From Akebia trifoliata (taxonomy: Eukaryota; Streptophyta; Magnoliopsida; Ranunculales; Lardizabalaceae), in the NCBI GenBank assembly GCA_017979445.1, contig CM030715.1, positions 34,593,756 through 34,657,755 of the forward strand: 64,000 nucleotides of DNA. The letters are read 5' to 3'. Positions 1 to 11,764 of the stretch are shown piece by piece. The translations under genes were made by a program, and so were the position numbers. The notes below the pieces were generated by a model. That model was not told the DNA's origin, made no database searches, and saw nothing but the letters and a program-made list of their open reading frames with translations. Positions within the stretch are counted from its first letter, which is position 1, and each line of letters opens with the position of its first letter.

Positions 1-979
1 AAAAAAAAATTATGAACTATTGGTTTTCATTGGACTCTTAATCAAAATAATTTTGTTATTAAAAAAAAAAAACGATCGGTTTTGATTGGACTAATGGTTT
101 GATACTGCTACAACCTTGTAGAAACCCTTGATTGTTATAATGGAAATTTTCAAAATCAATCATTCTATCTTATTTTTCAAGGTTTACGTGTATCTATATA
201 ATATAACACAATGAACTTTCAACTTCATTGTCTTTTTTCTTATCTTCATTTTCACTAATACATCTTCAACTTTATTCTCTTTATTTTTTTTATCTTCATT
301 TCTAAAAATATTCATTAAACTTTATATATTGTCTTTCCTCTTCTCCTCCATTTGAAATGATATCCCTCTAACTTGATTATTTTTCTTCTCTTTTCCTTTA
401 ATTTTATATATTGTCTTTCCTTTTCTCTTCCCTTTTAAATAGTACGCATCAAACTTTGACTATCTTTATTCTCTCTCCCTCTAATAATATCTCTCTAATT
501 TTATTGTCTTTTCTTTTCTACTTTTATAGATTATTGTCTCGACTCTTCTCTTAACCTCAAAGAGGATGCTTAGGCATGGGCGATAAAGGTTGAAGACAAG
601 GAATTGCATTTTGATAATGAGGGTATTTTATTTTTTTATTTTATTTATCAAATGAATTTCCAAAATAATATTTTAGAAAAAAATATCCTGATTTGGAAAC
701 TTCTGTAATTTTTCATAATGGAAAATTTCCTAATTTGAAAATTACTTTACAAGTGTATTGGATTCGTCGCAATTGATTCTGTAAAACAGTTATTTTGATC
801 CTAACATTTTCTAACTTCTGTTATAAATATATAAAAGCTTTCCCACTTAGCAAACAGTTCTCATGGATGAAGTATTCTTCAGTCTTTGAGCTTAGCTACA
901 ATGCTTCAAAATAACTTTACAAGTAGCAATGTGTGTAGAGAACCATTGATGTTCCTGTAAGTGTGTAGAAGACTTGGAA
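1..979. other. AT-rich intergenic DNA
   Basis: T-rich and pyrimidine-rich stretches (200-560) with repeated TTTATATATTGTCTTTCC words. No gene, tRNA or inverted ends are seen. Confidence 0.6.
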
Positions 980-1162
980 GAGTCGTGTTGAATGATATTT
1001 AAATTGGCATCATTTCACACATTGTTAACATAGAGGTGTGCACATAACCATAGATGCTTTTCACTCATATCTCGATCAAAAGCATCTATAATTCCATACA
1101 CGCATCCACATCAGCAATGTGTGAAACCACATCAATTTAAATGTCACTCCACTTTTCAACTC
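980..1162. mobile_element. Hairpin MITE with GAGTCGTGTTG ends, copy 1
   Basis: Inverted ends GAGTCGTGTTGAATGATATT and AAATGTCACTCCACTTTTCAACTC fold into one long imperfect hairpin. The loop region carries ACCATAGATGCTTTTCACTC and ATCTCGATCAAAAGCATCTA, a second short palindrome typical of this family. Confidence 0.65.
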
Positions 1163-1207
1163 GGAAAAGCACCTATGATTTTCTACAATGTATCACAGTA
1201 TTACTTA

Positions 1208-1611
1208 GGGGAACGGATCAAGGGACATGAAAGAACATATGTAATAATAATGTAACATTAATAAATTTTCAAAATATGGGTTAGAGGTTTCGGATTAAGC
1301 TGATTTTTTGTGAGGATGATCTCTATGATGGGAAGATCATCCGGACAAGAAAAAAAAAATCAGTCCAATCTGAAACTTCTAACCCCATTAAAAGTGATTT
1401 AGAATGTAGACCGTCGATTTTTAGCCAATTTTTGTCAATAATGTGTAAATCACTTTTGATGGATTTAAAAGTTTCAGATTGAACTGATTTTTTGTGAGAA
1501 TGATCTTCTCATCATAGTGACCGTCCTCGCAAAAAATCAGCTCAATCCAAAACCTCTAACCCATATTTTTGAAAAACCATTGTTTTTACATATGTCCCAT
1601 GAACCACCCCC
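1208..1611. mobile_element. Double-hairpin MITE, diverged copy A
   Basis: The layout matches the 378-bp copies, with outer ends GGGGAACGGATCAAGGGACA and TGTCCCATGAACCACCCCC. Inner stems carry GGGTTAGAGGTTTCGGAT, CTGATTTTTTGTGAGGATGA and inverses, and a central TAGACCGTCGATTTTT. The flanks ATTACTTA and ATTATTCA agree at 6 of 8 positions. Confidence 0.7.
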
Positions 1612-1741
1612 ATTATTCAGTATTTTTTTACTTAAGATTCTGTTTAATTAATGTTTCCCAATTCTATAGGGTACAAATCATTAATTAAACAAAGAATGGG
1701 GATCCGGAATGGTGTCACATAACTAACCACGGTCCATTAGC

Positions 1742-2395
1742 TAGGGGTGTCAATGGGTACCCATTTGCCCAGAACCGAACCGAAATTGAAACCAAAAACG
1801 CCGGTTCTGATTCCCTTTTATTGGAGTCGATTAGAATCGGATCTAATATGGAATCGAACCGATAGAAACCGAAACCATTAGGTTCTATCCAATGGTTACC
1901 CACAGGTACCCGAAACCAATTTATTATGTCAATTATTTTTACATTATACATGATTCAAGGAAATCCTATATTTTAAAATTAACATATATGATATAAAATT
2001 CTTCAAATTTCATATAAACTAAATATTTGAGTTTAAGATGAGTCATTTCTTTTTAAATTTATTACTTGTAAAGGAAATACATTTTAATATTTGAAAATAA
2101 AAGTCATTAAATCATTATTTTTGTGGAACAAATTATTATTAAGTTGATACTTTACAAATACTATGTTATTTTTTAGAAGGAATTTTTTATTATAATGATT
2201 TTGAAATAATTTTTCTCATTCGATTATTGATAATCGAAATCAACAGGTACCTATGATTTTTTATGATTTCGGTTCCGGCTCCACTTATTTTAAAATCGGA
2301 ACCAGAACCAATAAGAATCAGAATCAATAAAATATAAAGGTTATGGTTCCAAATATCATAAGAATTGAATTGAAATCGACCCATTGACATCCCTA
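1742..2395. mobile_element. hAT-like element with TAGGGGTGTCAATGGGTA ends, copy 1
   Basis: Inverted ends TAGGGGTGTCAATGGGT and ACCCATTGACATCCCTA enclose 654 bp. The flanks CCATTAGC (1734-1741) and CCAGTAGC (2396-2403) are an 8-bp target duplication with one mismatch. The interior is rich in GAACCGAAACC and GGTTCCGGTT-type words and has no transposase. Confidence 0.75.
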
Positions 2396-2403
2396 CCAGT
2401 AGC

Positions 2404-3500
2404 ACCTCATTTTTATGCCATTTGGCATTTTCTTTGGCACAACCGTTTGGATATGATAGTGTTGATAAGTTGTATCCAGTTAGATCTATGCTCTTGAAAA
2501 ATAGTTTAAATCCAACGATTAGAAATCATTATTAAGACAATGCTTTTGTCAATGGATGCGAGTCACCGATCAAACTGATCTTTTGTGGTGTATAGATTTA
2601 TCAAGAGATGGAACACAAATCCATAGGGTCAGTGAGTCCATAATTATGCCACGTGGCATTTTAACTTGCAGTTCCACCAATAAGAGGTAAAATTTTCATT
2701 GAATCAGAGAGCCAAAATACACGTGGCATTGGAGGACATCGATCAATTTGCGGATTTGGGGGTGGTTGTCTGCTTGACCGGTCAACGTCATCATAGCTGT
2801 CTAAAGAACAGCCTGGCAGATAATTCCATGGAAATGATGAAAGTCAGCTAAAGAACACTTCCTCCCTAGTGTCGGGACCGTAGGATGCTTGTTTGGAGTG
2901 TGTACCCCTACAAAGAATTTTCAAACCAAAGAAATCCTACTAAAGTAGGAACACCACCCTAACCATAAACAAAAGGAATCCAAAGTGAAGTTGCTTTCAA
3001 CCCAAGTATAATAAGCAATAACCACTACATGTTACTCTAATACCAAAAGTACCCTTGTGTTGCAAAGGAATCCTTTACACAAGCTAAATACAACACAATG
3101 TAACGGCCATAACATCCAATTATTGAAGAAGAATGCAATTAAATATAAATAATTTATATACCTTAAATAAACTAAAAATAAAATCATTGGAGATCACCTA
3201 AGAAAAAAGTCTACTTTGTTAGGAGATTGTTCAAAGAAAGCTATGACAGAAATTTAAGACTTCAAAAGACAAAAAAAAAAAAAACACTTTAATTTGCAGA
3301 AGATCCATTTAACCAACCTCAAATTTATGGGAATTTATGATGATGATGATGATCAATTATACACAGGAATTACACAATCATCACTCGTTCCGAACCCTAA
3401 GATTACACACATTCGAATGTAATTCATTCAAACGTTACATGGTTAGCAGTGAATCTTGGACCCAACGATCCAAGGACTGAGTCAAATGTATGTAGTTTAG
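2404..3500. other. Intergenic DNA downstream of the SAP30-like gene
   Basis: No coding potential. A (GAT)n tract at 3340-3352 and the likely 3' UTR of the minus-strand gene (down to about 3400) are all that stand out. Confidence 0.5.
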
Positions 3501-3569
3501 ATTCATAAGTATATAATACAAACATGGGAAATCTAAGTTAAATACTCTTTTTTCTGCATAAAATGCATG

Positions 3570-5791
3570 CTACATGGATTCCTGTACTCCAACCATGTTC
3601 CTTGATTTCAATCTCTTGGCTGCACCAATGAAACCCAAGATCACCTGAATCTCATCCAACTGCTGTTCAAACCACAAGACAATAAAAACAAAAGAAGCAT
3701 CAGCTGTGATGTACAAAGATAGGCGTTAGAAAGGGAAGGAGAGAGGAAGTGAGAGGACCTGTGATAACAAGTGTCGCTGCACAGCATCGACCATTTGTTC
3801 CTTTGATGGATTGGAATTAGGACCCACCTGAGATATAAATCACCAAGTAAAATGGTTTAAACTAAGAAAAATAAGTGGGTGTTATGCATAAGAGTGCACA
3901 ACACTAGATTCATTCCACCCCAAAACCATCTTAAGCCCCTATGATCAGTTTGTTCTGTGGGTCAATGTTTTGTTCCAGTCTCGGCAGCAATATTTTTAAC
4001 CATACTATGACCAATCAAATTGTCAACATTCCAGAAAAGGTACGAGTCATGCTTGTGGTGTATGGTACCAGCACCACACAACCAATTTCTGGGATATTAG
4101 TATCCCTTGATGATCAAACAAAAGGTTTACAAAATATATAGCTTGGAAAAAAAGTTCAAGAAACTCACAAGGTTATAGCATCTACAATATCTCCACAACG
4201 AAGCCATCCCAAGTTTTGCCAAGTTCACCCTCTGATTCTACACATTTGTCGGTGATAGATAAATGTAAAAGTAAGTTAATTTTACAGCAGTGATTGAGTT
4301 AATTTTAGTGCAGAGATTGAGGTCACTCTTTTCTAAATTCTTACCCGTTGAGGTTTGTGAATATTAGATTGGATTTCTCTGTAATTGCTTCTGCTTGTCA
4401 GTTTTGCAGAAGAAATCCAAGGCCTTGTATGTCGAACTCTTGGCTTGTTCAGCTTATGGAACTCAATACTACTGGCTGCCCAAGCAGGAAAAATTAGAAT
4501 TTTAGATATTCAAATTGAGAATTTTAGTAAGGCCCATAATGAATTAGGGGTTCATCCAAGAAGAGTAGACCATGGACTTACAGAAATTATCCTTTTCGCT
4601 CATGCCAGAACTACTGCAAGAGTGATCTAACTCATGATCCTCATCGTCATCTTCATTCCCAGTAGGTGGTTCTAGCACACTCAAAGCATTCCTTTGTAGC
4701 TTTACTTCCACCCCATTTTTCAAAACCTTGAATCCCAAATATTCAGAAATATTAATTTTAGTAATCCATTACTAACAGATGGAGAAAATGAAGAAAAAGA
4801 ACCATAAAGAAATAATAGTTCAACCCACTAACCAAACTACTAAGCCGTATTGCAAGTCCTGAAGCACCCGGCGGTAAGAAATCACATAAAAAAGCAACAA
4901 AAAAAAGAGAGTACAAAGCTAATTAAATAACGAAGCATACCATCTCTTTCTCTCAGCTCAACCCTAATTCTCTCTTCCTTATTTTAAGAAAAATGATAAA
5001 CAAAAGCCTAATTTCCCATTGTGCAAATGAAGAAAGAACCAAATCCTACATACAGAGAACTTCTTGAAAAAAAAATATATGTTACTTCAATCAAATTCAA
5101 ACCCCACTAATACTTCTATTGATCCTAAATTTAGCTCAAGAAAGAACCAAGTTATATTAATTAGGAAATCCTAAATAGAGTGAACTTCTTGAAAAAAAAC
5201 ATATTACTTCAATCAAATTCAAACCCCACTAATACTTCTACTGATCCTAAATTTAGCTCAATTTCTACACAGGTTATAAAGTTAAGTAAGTTTCCTTATT
5301 CCTGATTAGTAACTAAGAAAGTTCCTAAACATACAGGAACACACAAGCCAATTTTAAATCTACACCAATTTTTTTTTCTTTTTTCTAATAAGCAACTCAT
5401 AAAGTTTTCACAACATGCAGGAAAACCACAAGCCAATTTTGAATCAAAACATAAAACAGAGCTGAATTTTCCAGGGCAGAATGAATTAGCGTTCAAAATT
5501 GAGACGTTAAAGTATTTAACATTATTATAGGCTTAGAATTAAACTTAGATGGGTAAAAGAAGATGAAATTGAAGACAGCTATCAAAGGAATAACGGAAGT
5601 ACCAGCCAATGCCAGCCACCAAGCCCAACAGCCTTCTTGACAACACCTTGCAGGCCCACCAAAACGGATTTTGTTCGATTGTTTCCTGTAACGATAACCT
5701 TGGTGTGTCTAGGAAGCACGGAGAGCTCTTCATCACCACTTTCCTCACGAAAAGGAGACATAATCCGAGAACATATCACAGGCTCCAGCAT
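3570..5791 (-). CDS. AFR1/AFR2: SAP30-like histone deacetylase complex subunit (AFR1/AFR2 family)
   Basis: Six coding exons join in phase: 5791-5603, 4726-4582, 4475-4345, 4231-4169, 3827-3759 and 3662-3570, giving 229 residues. Residues about 29-80 form the plant-specific block with RHTKVIVTGNNRTKSVLVG and GLGGWHWLVL. An acidic stretch (EDDDEDHELDH) follows. Residues about 156-219 match the SAP30 Sin3-binding region, with NPSKEQMVDAVQRH and a C-terminal GFIGAAKRLK. Known family: Arabidopsis AFR1 and AFR2 are SAP30-related subunits of a nuclear histone deacetylase complex that represses flowering genes. The start is the ATG before LEPVICSRIMSPF, which fits the conserved N-terminus. Odd points: the usual RYWRHFNL motif reads RYCRCYNL, and the last acceptor is a tandem CAGCAG that could drop one Gln. 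Family membership is secure from memory of conserved motifs; the exact orthologue is not resolved. Confidence 0.88.
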
Positions 5792-6880
5792 TTTTCTTGA
5801 TAATGACTGTCCCTCTGTATTTTTTGGGTAGAAAAACAGAAACTAAACGAACCCAAAATATAAAAAGAGAAGAATATGGCAAATTTGACCTACATAATCT
5901 GACTGCCCCAAGCTTCTAATCATACATCATACAAATCTTAAAATTTGATCGGATTGAAAACATATTCCGATCAATTCGAGCAAAAAAAGTTGTTAATTTT
6001 CATATTCTTTTGATCTAGGGTTCTACTCTCACAGATCCTCCCAGAAACTTGTGGAGCAAAACCACATATTTTGAACATATGAAGCCTTTTATACGAGCAT
6101 ATCCAATAGAAGGACCTGAAAGAGAAAATCCAATCGATTTAGAACGATAAATCAAAGAACTAATTGTTACCCGCAAAAGGTTCTGAGGCAAATAAGATTT
6201 ACCGGCTTGTGTCAATTTATCAAGGGAATTTTCAAAACATGGGGACAAAGATGAGCTTGATAATTAATATCCATTTTTTCTGATTCACGGACTTTGTTTG
6301 GTTGCAATAAATGAATGGCAGTTCTTCAGATCACGATCATGTTGATATTCAAAGCCCTCTGCAAACTAAAGTAAAATCTTGAATCACTTTCGATTTTTAG
6401 TTCTGACTTACAGTCTTAAAACCATTAAAGATACAATTAATGTTCTAAGGCCAATTTGTTCCGATCAAAATTTCCAAAACAATTAGATCAAACTAACTGG
6501 AAAAAAAAAAAAAAGCTCAAATCTGCGAAAAAAATCTTTAATCTTTGTAGATCATTTCAGATCAAATCGCATCGAAACGAATCAAATAAACCCCTGAAAC
6601 TTTCAACAAATGCATGAATTCCAAAGACACGGATCTCTATAAGAAAATGCACCAAAATTTCAAAATTAAACCAGAAATTTCACTTTAACGCTCATACCTG
6701 TTCGAATTCCTTCGATTCGTAGACGAGAGCATCGATTGAACCAAAACATATGAAATGCATTCGATTTAAGTAAAAAAAGGATCCCAACACGAGTTTAAAG
6801 AATAAAAAAATCGATTTAAGAGCTCGGATTCAACCGAAGATCAATATTTCGAGAAGAAATTGAGGGGTGAGAAAAGCTAG
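5792..6880 (-). other. 5' UTR of the SAP30-like gene with a leader intron
   Basis: A good donor (CAG then GTATGAG) ends a leader exon at 6698, and an acceptor (AATACAG) lies just before 5814. This predicts an 883-bp leader intron (6697-5815) and a short second leader piece at 5814-5792. The transcription start is a guess near 6850-6880. The plus-strand open frame at 6888-7091 lies in the promoter area and has no recognisable family. Confidence 0.45.
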
Positions 6881-6899
6881 GGCTTGAATGCGAAATAAT

Positions 6900-8180
6900 T
6901 TTCTGATAATTTCAGTTTTCAGATCGAAGTGTGTGCTGATGACTGAGAGCAGCAACACACTAAATGCTTACCAACTGCCAATGAAACGACGTGCCTTCGC
7001 TGTACGATCATGCCATCTATCGTTGGGTCGACCGGTTCACCGGATTAGCCGGTCGAAACCGGTCTTCGGATTCCCGCCCCAGCAAAGATAAGAGTAGTTG
7101 AGTCATGAATGTTTTCAGCTTGTCTTGGGTTGGGTTTAGAGCTCAAAAGGTTTCAAGTTTAAATTTTGAACTATTATTTATTAGTAGACCCTAAGAACAG
7201 TCTATAATCACTAAACACAGCGGACCGGACCAGTATATGAGTTTTGCCCAATCCATAGACCATAGTCCTGAGGGTGCGCTCTCACGGGTGGTCCCAAGGA
7301 ATTAATGCCCATACTGAATATCAAATTCATGACCTACAGGCATTAATCTCTCGGGGTTATTTTTTCAATCTTCTTCTGAATCTCAAATAAAAATCTATGT
7401 TTCTTTAACAAAATCTATTTCTATTTTTTATTGAAATAAAATAAATAAAAATTGAATAGTTGTTATCCTTTCGATAAATATTTTTAAAATATATTACTCT
7501 TCTTGGTTTTGTACTATTTATATTTGGCCCACTCTTATGGTGAGACTTAATGCCAAAAGATTTGTGCGTTTAACGATCTATAACTATCTAATTTAAGCAT
7601 TTTCTTCATTGGGAAGATGAATGATTCCAATACTACAACGACAAAAAGTGCAAATCAAATGGCTAAAAGTCATCAATTACAATGTTATATTTTGAGTAGA
7701 AAGAAACTTATGTACCAAAGTTTTTTCCACTCGACAAAAGTCAAATGGAGAAGTAGTGTAAGAATGATTATTTATGAGCCAAAGAATTGGCGGCTTTGTT
7801 TGAGTGGATATCATTATTGCATTAGGTCCATCGGAAAAAAAGTGTCAAATTCATTAATATGAATTGAAAATATCGATTTGATTTTTAGGCTAAGGAAGGA
7901 AAACTACTTACATTGTCAACATCAATATTTTGGATGGTCTATGATGTCATAGACCATGATATTTAATGATGATTTAGTGTCTCTTATTTTCACATTCAAA
8001 ATAATTGTGTGCTTGCTTTGTTGGAATATTGAAAAATATTCCATTATAAATATAAAAAAATTAGTAAATCTATTCGTAAATCAAAAGGAAAAAAAAAATT
8101 CGAATCTGAATCTTAATAAACACAAACTCTTCTTAAAGATAGTTAAAGTCCCTTACAAAATACAAGAGATGTGACAGTAG
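6900..8180. other. Gene-free region upstream of the SAP30-like gene
   Basis: Short open frames only (at most 81 residues), none recognisable. A weak SINE-like stretch with AGGTCATGAATTTGATATT on the minus strand lies at 7260-7350. Confidence 0.5.
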
Positions 8181-8221
8181 TATTGTGGTGATGTATCAAA
8201 CCTAAATATAACACAAATTAT

Positions 8222-8600
8222 TGTGTTCTATTGCCACACCAACTTTTACTAATACCATTTCGTGCGTTGAATATGGCAAAATATCGGTTTCGATACATTA
8301 CTCATTTTAATTCACAAAACATATTTTTTCAATGAATTTATTGATAAAACATTAGAGAACTCATTGTTAATTGCGATCTTGCTAGTAATTTATTAGTGAA
8401 TTTATTAATTATAAAAGTGACGAATTCATTAGAAAAACATGTTTTGATTATTAAAATAAATAGCGTACCAGAATTGAAATTTCGTCATAAGTTGCTCAAG
8501 TTTGGAGAAATATCACATTCACATAATACCAACAGAATAAGCAAACATCTTGATGTTTTCTTAGTAAAAGTTGGTGCGGCAATAATAGAAGCTCTCATAA
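8222..8600. mobile_element. Long member of the CTATTGCCACACCAACTTTT family
   Basis: The left end TTCTATTGCCACACCAACTT and the right end AAGTTGGTGCGGCAATAATA followed by GAAGCTCTC are inverted. The interior (about 8410-8500) resembles 52350-52440 and 53370-53450. The 117-residue open frame here (8396-8749) overlaps the element and is not a gene. Confidence 0.5.
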
Positions 8601-8984
8601 ATATATCTATCATCCCATCTTATAGATGGTACCTGAGATCTATCATCTCAGGACTTATTATTAGAATACGACAAAGTCTCATTTTCCAGACTTCAGCCGT
8701 CACAGCAAGCTGGAGCCAGGCCGATGAAGCCAACGATGTTTTGAATTAGTGGTCCAGACACGTGTACGAGCATCAGTTTTTTGGATCTTATCCAATCAGG
8801 GCCCAAGTACTGTTAAAAAGATCCGAACTGTTTATGAGTTTAATTTAAATAAGAGTTTGGAGTCCGCTATGGTAGCTGGAGCGCACTAAAAATAGCCCGC
8901 TTTCTTTCTGATTTTTCGATTCAAAGAAGAAAGGAAGGGCCACATGCTTGCACATACTTCCTCTTTGTATCGTACAATACTTTC

Positions 8985-9190
8985 AATTTTCACCCTTCAA
9001 ATTTGATTATTTATAGATACCCCCAGAAATATTTGTACATATTTGAGATATCCCCACTGTTATGAAACTGATAATATAGAATTTTGACCTCTATCGACTC
9101 TTGAAGACTATCGAAATGACCATAACACCCTTATCTTCAACTTCTAGCCAAAAATCCAAAAACCATTGATTTGTCTTTCAAACTCTGGTC
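8985..9190. repeat. Dispersed CCCCTTGAC-type repeat, example
   Basis: Phrases such as GATATCCCCACTGTTATG, TTTTGACCTCTATCGACTC and GACCATAACACCCTTATCTT recur with changes at 28555-28900 (inverted or partial), 47715-47960, 49905-50060, 55375-55700, 57825-57990 and 60715-60840. The repeat reads roughly as a 'dispensable CCCC / ATGCCCCTTGAC / ACCCTCATCTCCAA' series. No frame, no clear ends. Confidence 0.5.
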
Positions 9191-10175
9191 ATTATAAAGC
9201 TCTTTTACATCTAGGGGAATTTTTTTTTAATCTATTTAATTTATTTTCTTATAATAAAAACATTATATTTTTCTTATAAAATATATATAAATATTATTTC
9301 TACTTTCCCAAAAGACCCTCGTTTTCTTGAGATTTGGAGGTTGAAAGGAGATTAGATCTTAAGTTAAATATTGGGAAGAAATAAAACTGAAAACTAACTC
9401 CCACCCTCACCTTCAAAACATAAATATCATTTTAAGAGTCGTTCTAAGAGTCTAATTAGGCCAATCACCTCTATAAATTCTCCAAAAAATGAGTTTTAGT
9501 GAGTGTATTTAACATAAATAGTGGGTGCAAACAGAAAGATCCTATTCTTGGGCGGATTTACAATGGAGGCATTTGCACCCACAAAAATTTCAAAATCTAT
9601 GGATTAATGTGACAGATATCAATGACAGATAAACTAAGATATATCACAAAAAAGCATCTACAATTATGTGCTATCCATCTTGTCGTTGTGTCACCCTTGT
9701 GTCTCCCCTTTGTGTCACCCAACATGACTCTTTCATAAAATAATGTTTTATTTGAGGTTCAATTGAAATAAATAAATGTAAAATTATAAAAGTGACTATA
9801 AGTTAGATATCCTTTTTTGTAAACAGATAAAATAAATACCAAAATGAATACATAAAAAAATATGGTTGTGCATGGAACGACGATGTCATCAAGTTATAGG
9901 TCATAAAATAAAATATATAGATTTTTAAGAGTGTTTTAGACACTCTAAGTTTTTGATGAATATTTGAGATAACCAATTGTTTACAAATTAATGGCTTGCC
10001 CCATTGACCAAATAATAGGGAATGACTCAAATGCCCTGAATTCAACAATCAACATCTAGTTAAAAACATAGTCACATAGTCGGAGTAAGGGTTTAAAATG
10101 GTAAGGGAAAACTTTGGAAAAAACATTGAAAATTAAGAAAAAATAATGAAATATATATATATATATATATATATA

Positions 10176-10553
10176 GGGTCCCTTTCAGCAACAAACATTT
10201 TGGCAAACATTTTGGCAAAACATTTTTCAAAACATGGGTTAGAGGTTTTGGAATGGGCTGATTTTTGGTGAGGATGATCTCTACGGTGAGGAGATCATCC
10301 TCATCAAAAATCAGCCCATTCCAAAACTTCTAACTCCATGTTTACAAGTTGAAAAATTGTGGACCGTCCAGTTTTTGTAAACCATTTTTGATGAGTTAGA
10401 AGTTTTGGAATGGGCTGATTTTTGGTGATGATGATCTCCTCACCATAGAGATCATCCTCACCAAAAATCAGCCCATTCCAAAACCTCTAACCCATATTTT
10501 GAAAAAAGTTTTGCCAAAATGTTTGTCAAAATGTTTGTTGCTGAACATTTCCC
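10176..10553. mobile_element. Double-hairpin MITE, copy B (378 bp)
   Basis: The element has outer inverted ends (CAGCAACAAACATTTTGGCA and its inverse). Each half contains a second palindrome around GAATGGGCTGATTTTTGGTG, AGGATGATCTC and the inverse. The word GGGCTGATTTTT or its complement therefore occurs four times, making two inner stems joined by a linker with TGGACCGTCC. It sits in a TA repeat directly beside the Pack-MULE. Confidence 0.8.
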
Positions 10554-10854
10554 ATATATATATATATAGGGAGGCGTTCGGAGGCATCAGTTTCATCAGT
10601 CATTTTAACAAAAGTAACCCGGTCGTTGGATATTATTAAATCGGACGGTCGAGATTGCTTATTGCGTTTAAATTATAACTTATAGGTTTTTACAGCGCCA
10701 TCCCTCATCTTTTGATTTATTAGTGTCACCTCCCTGAGTGAAAAACAGCAGAGAGAACTCGTCTGTTCTCTCTAAAAGTCTCGAACAACTCTCTCTCTCG
10801 TTCTCGCTCTAGCTTCGCTGAAACCCTCCTCTCTCTCGCTGCAACTCCTTGACG

Positions 10855-10857
10855 AAA

Positions 10858-10898
<41 letters not shown>

Positions 10899-10905
10899 GC
10901 TCTCT
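10855..10905. repeat. (CT)n microsatellite inside the Pack-MULE
   Basis: An almost pure CT tract of about 40 bp continues as CTCTCG units. A matching GA-rich tract lies at 11800-11875 near the other end. Such pyrimidine tracts are common in plant 5' leaders, and this one may have been captured with the gene. Confidence 0.8.
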
Positions 10906-10974
10906 CGCTCGCAACGCTGAAACCCTCGAACCTCATCTGTTCTCTCTAAACCCTCGAAACCCAAAAACACCAGG

Positions 10975-11764
10975 ACGATGCAGCCTCAAGAGGCGCTTCT
11001 GCTGGTCCTTGAAAGTAACCATTACCAAATGGGTTCGTAGTGGTTCCAGCCAAAAGGCTAGCCAAGTTAATAACCATGCCATCCAAACCCACATCGTTGT
11101 TGGGTGCAACCAATGGTGGACTTTGTGGTCCATAAATCGGTTGATGAAACGGCCAAGCGCATTGACCCAGACACTGAGTCTCTGAGTTACCAACCCAGAT
11201 GTAAGCAAACTTGTAATTCTTGTTCTTAACCTGGGAACTCGAAGAAGACGACCCATGGGTTCCACACCTGCTCGAGCAAAACCCTTCAACGATTACATCA
11301 GAAGAAGTTAAAACCACATTATTGGCATTCTTTTCCTCGCCTTTTGCTTGCCAATCTCACGATTTGTTTACTTGTTAGAGATTTACCCATTGAGTAGTTC
11401 TCATCGAGGATTTGTTTCCCCATTATTGAGAGAAGAAGAGAATTGGATTTTTGGAAGAGAGATGGTAGTATTTTTGGGTGGTTTCCCACCAAGTGGAGAC
11501 AGATGAGTTGTTTTGGTTTTGGGGTTTGGAAGGGTAAAGAGAATTGAGGAAATCAGAGACGATAGCGCGTTGAGAGGGCTTGAATTTACCATACCAGATG
11601 AGATTGATAGATATTTTTCCAGAAAGAAGAGGACCGTTGTGGTATTTTAGGAGAAGAGGTTGTTCTGTTACCAACTTGGTGAGTCTCCTTCCTGCAAAGG
11701 AGAAATGAAAGAAAGAGACCACTAAAAGGAGTTGTAGAAGCAGAGTTGAAACAGAGGAAGCCAT
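10975..11764 (-). pseudogene. Captured EXORDIUM/PHI-1-like fragment, frameshifted
   Basis: The minus strand starts at ATG 11764 with a signal-peptide-like MASSVSTLLLQLLLVVSFF and then EQPLLLKYHNGPLLSGKIS and INLIWYGKFKPSQRAIVSDF, diagnostic of the EXORDIUM/phosphate-responsive PHI-1 cell-wall family. After VSTWWETTQKYYH the frame breaks near 11430. LDENYSMGKSLTSKQIV follows in another frame, a one-base excess in AAAAGG near 11345 shifts it again, and the rest reads [14 protein letters not shown] and [15 protein letters not shown]. Similarity stops after EAPLEAAS, so the last ~95 residues of the family are missing. It is non-functional as the family protein; transcription is unknown. Confidence 0.85.

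Noticed and set aside
6888..7091. 67-residue plus-strand frame upstream of the SAP30-like gene
   Set aside because: It lies in the divergent promoter area, is short, and matches no family that I recognise; no splice or context support.
7260..7350. SINE-like or tRNA-like stretch
   Set aside because: Only a weak box-B-like word; no box A at the right distance, no tail and no direct repeats found.
8396..8749. 117-residue plus-strand open frame
   Set aside because: It overlaps a MITE-like inverted-end element, has no known domain, and its text recurs in non-coding copies at 52.4 and 53.4 kb.
10726..10914. Arg/Glu-rich 62-residue frame
   Set aside because: It is the translation of a CT/GA microsatellite.
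10933..11289. Second open frame overlapping the EXORDIUM-like fragment
   Set aside because: It is an out-of-frame shadow of the captured fragment; the overlapping frame has the family residues.
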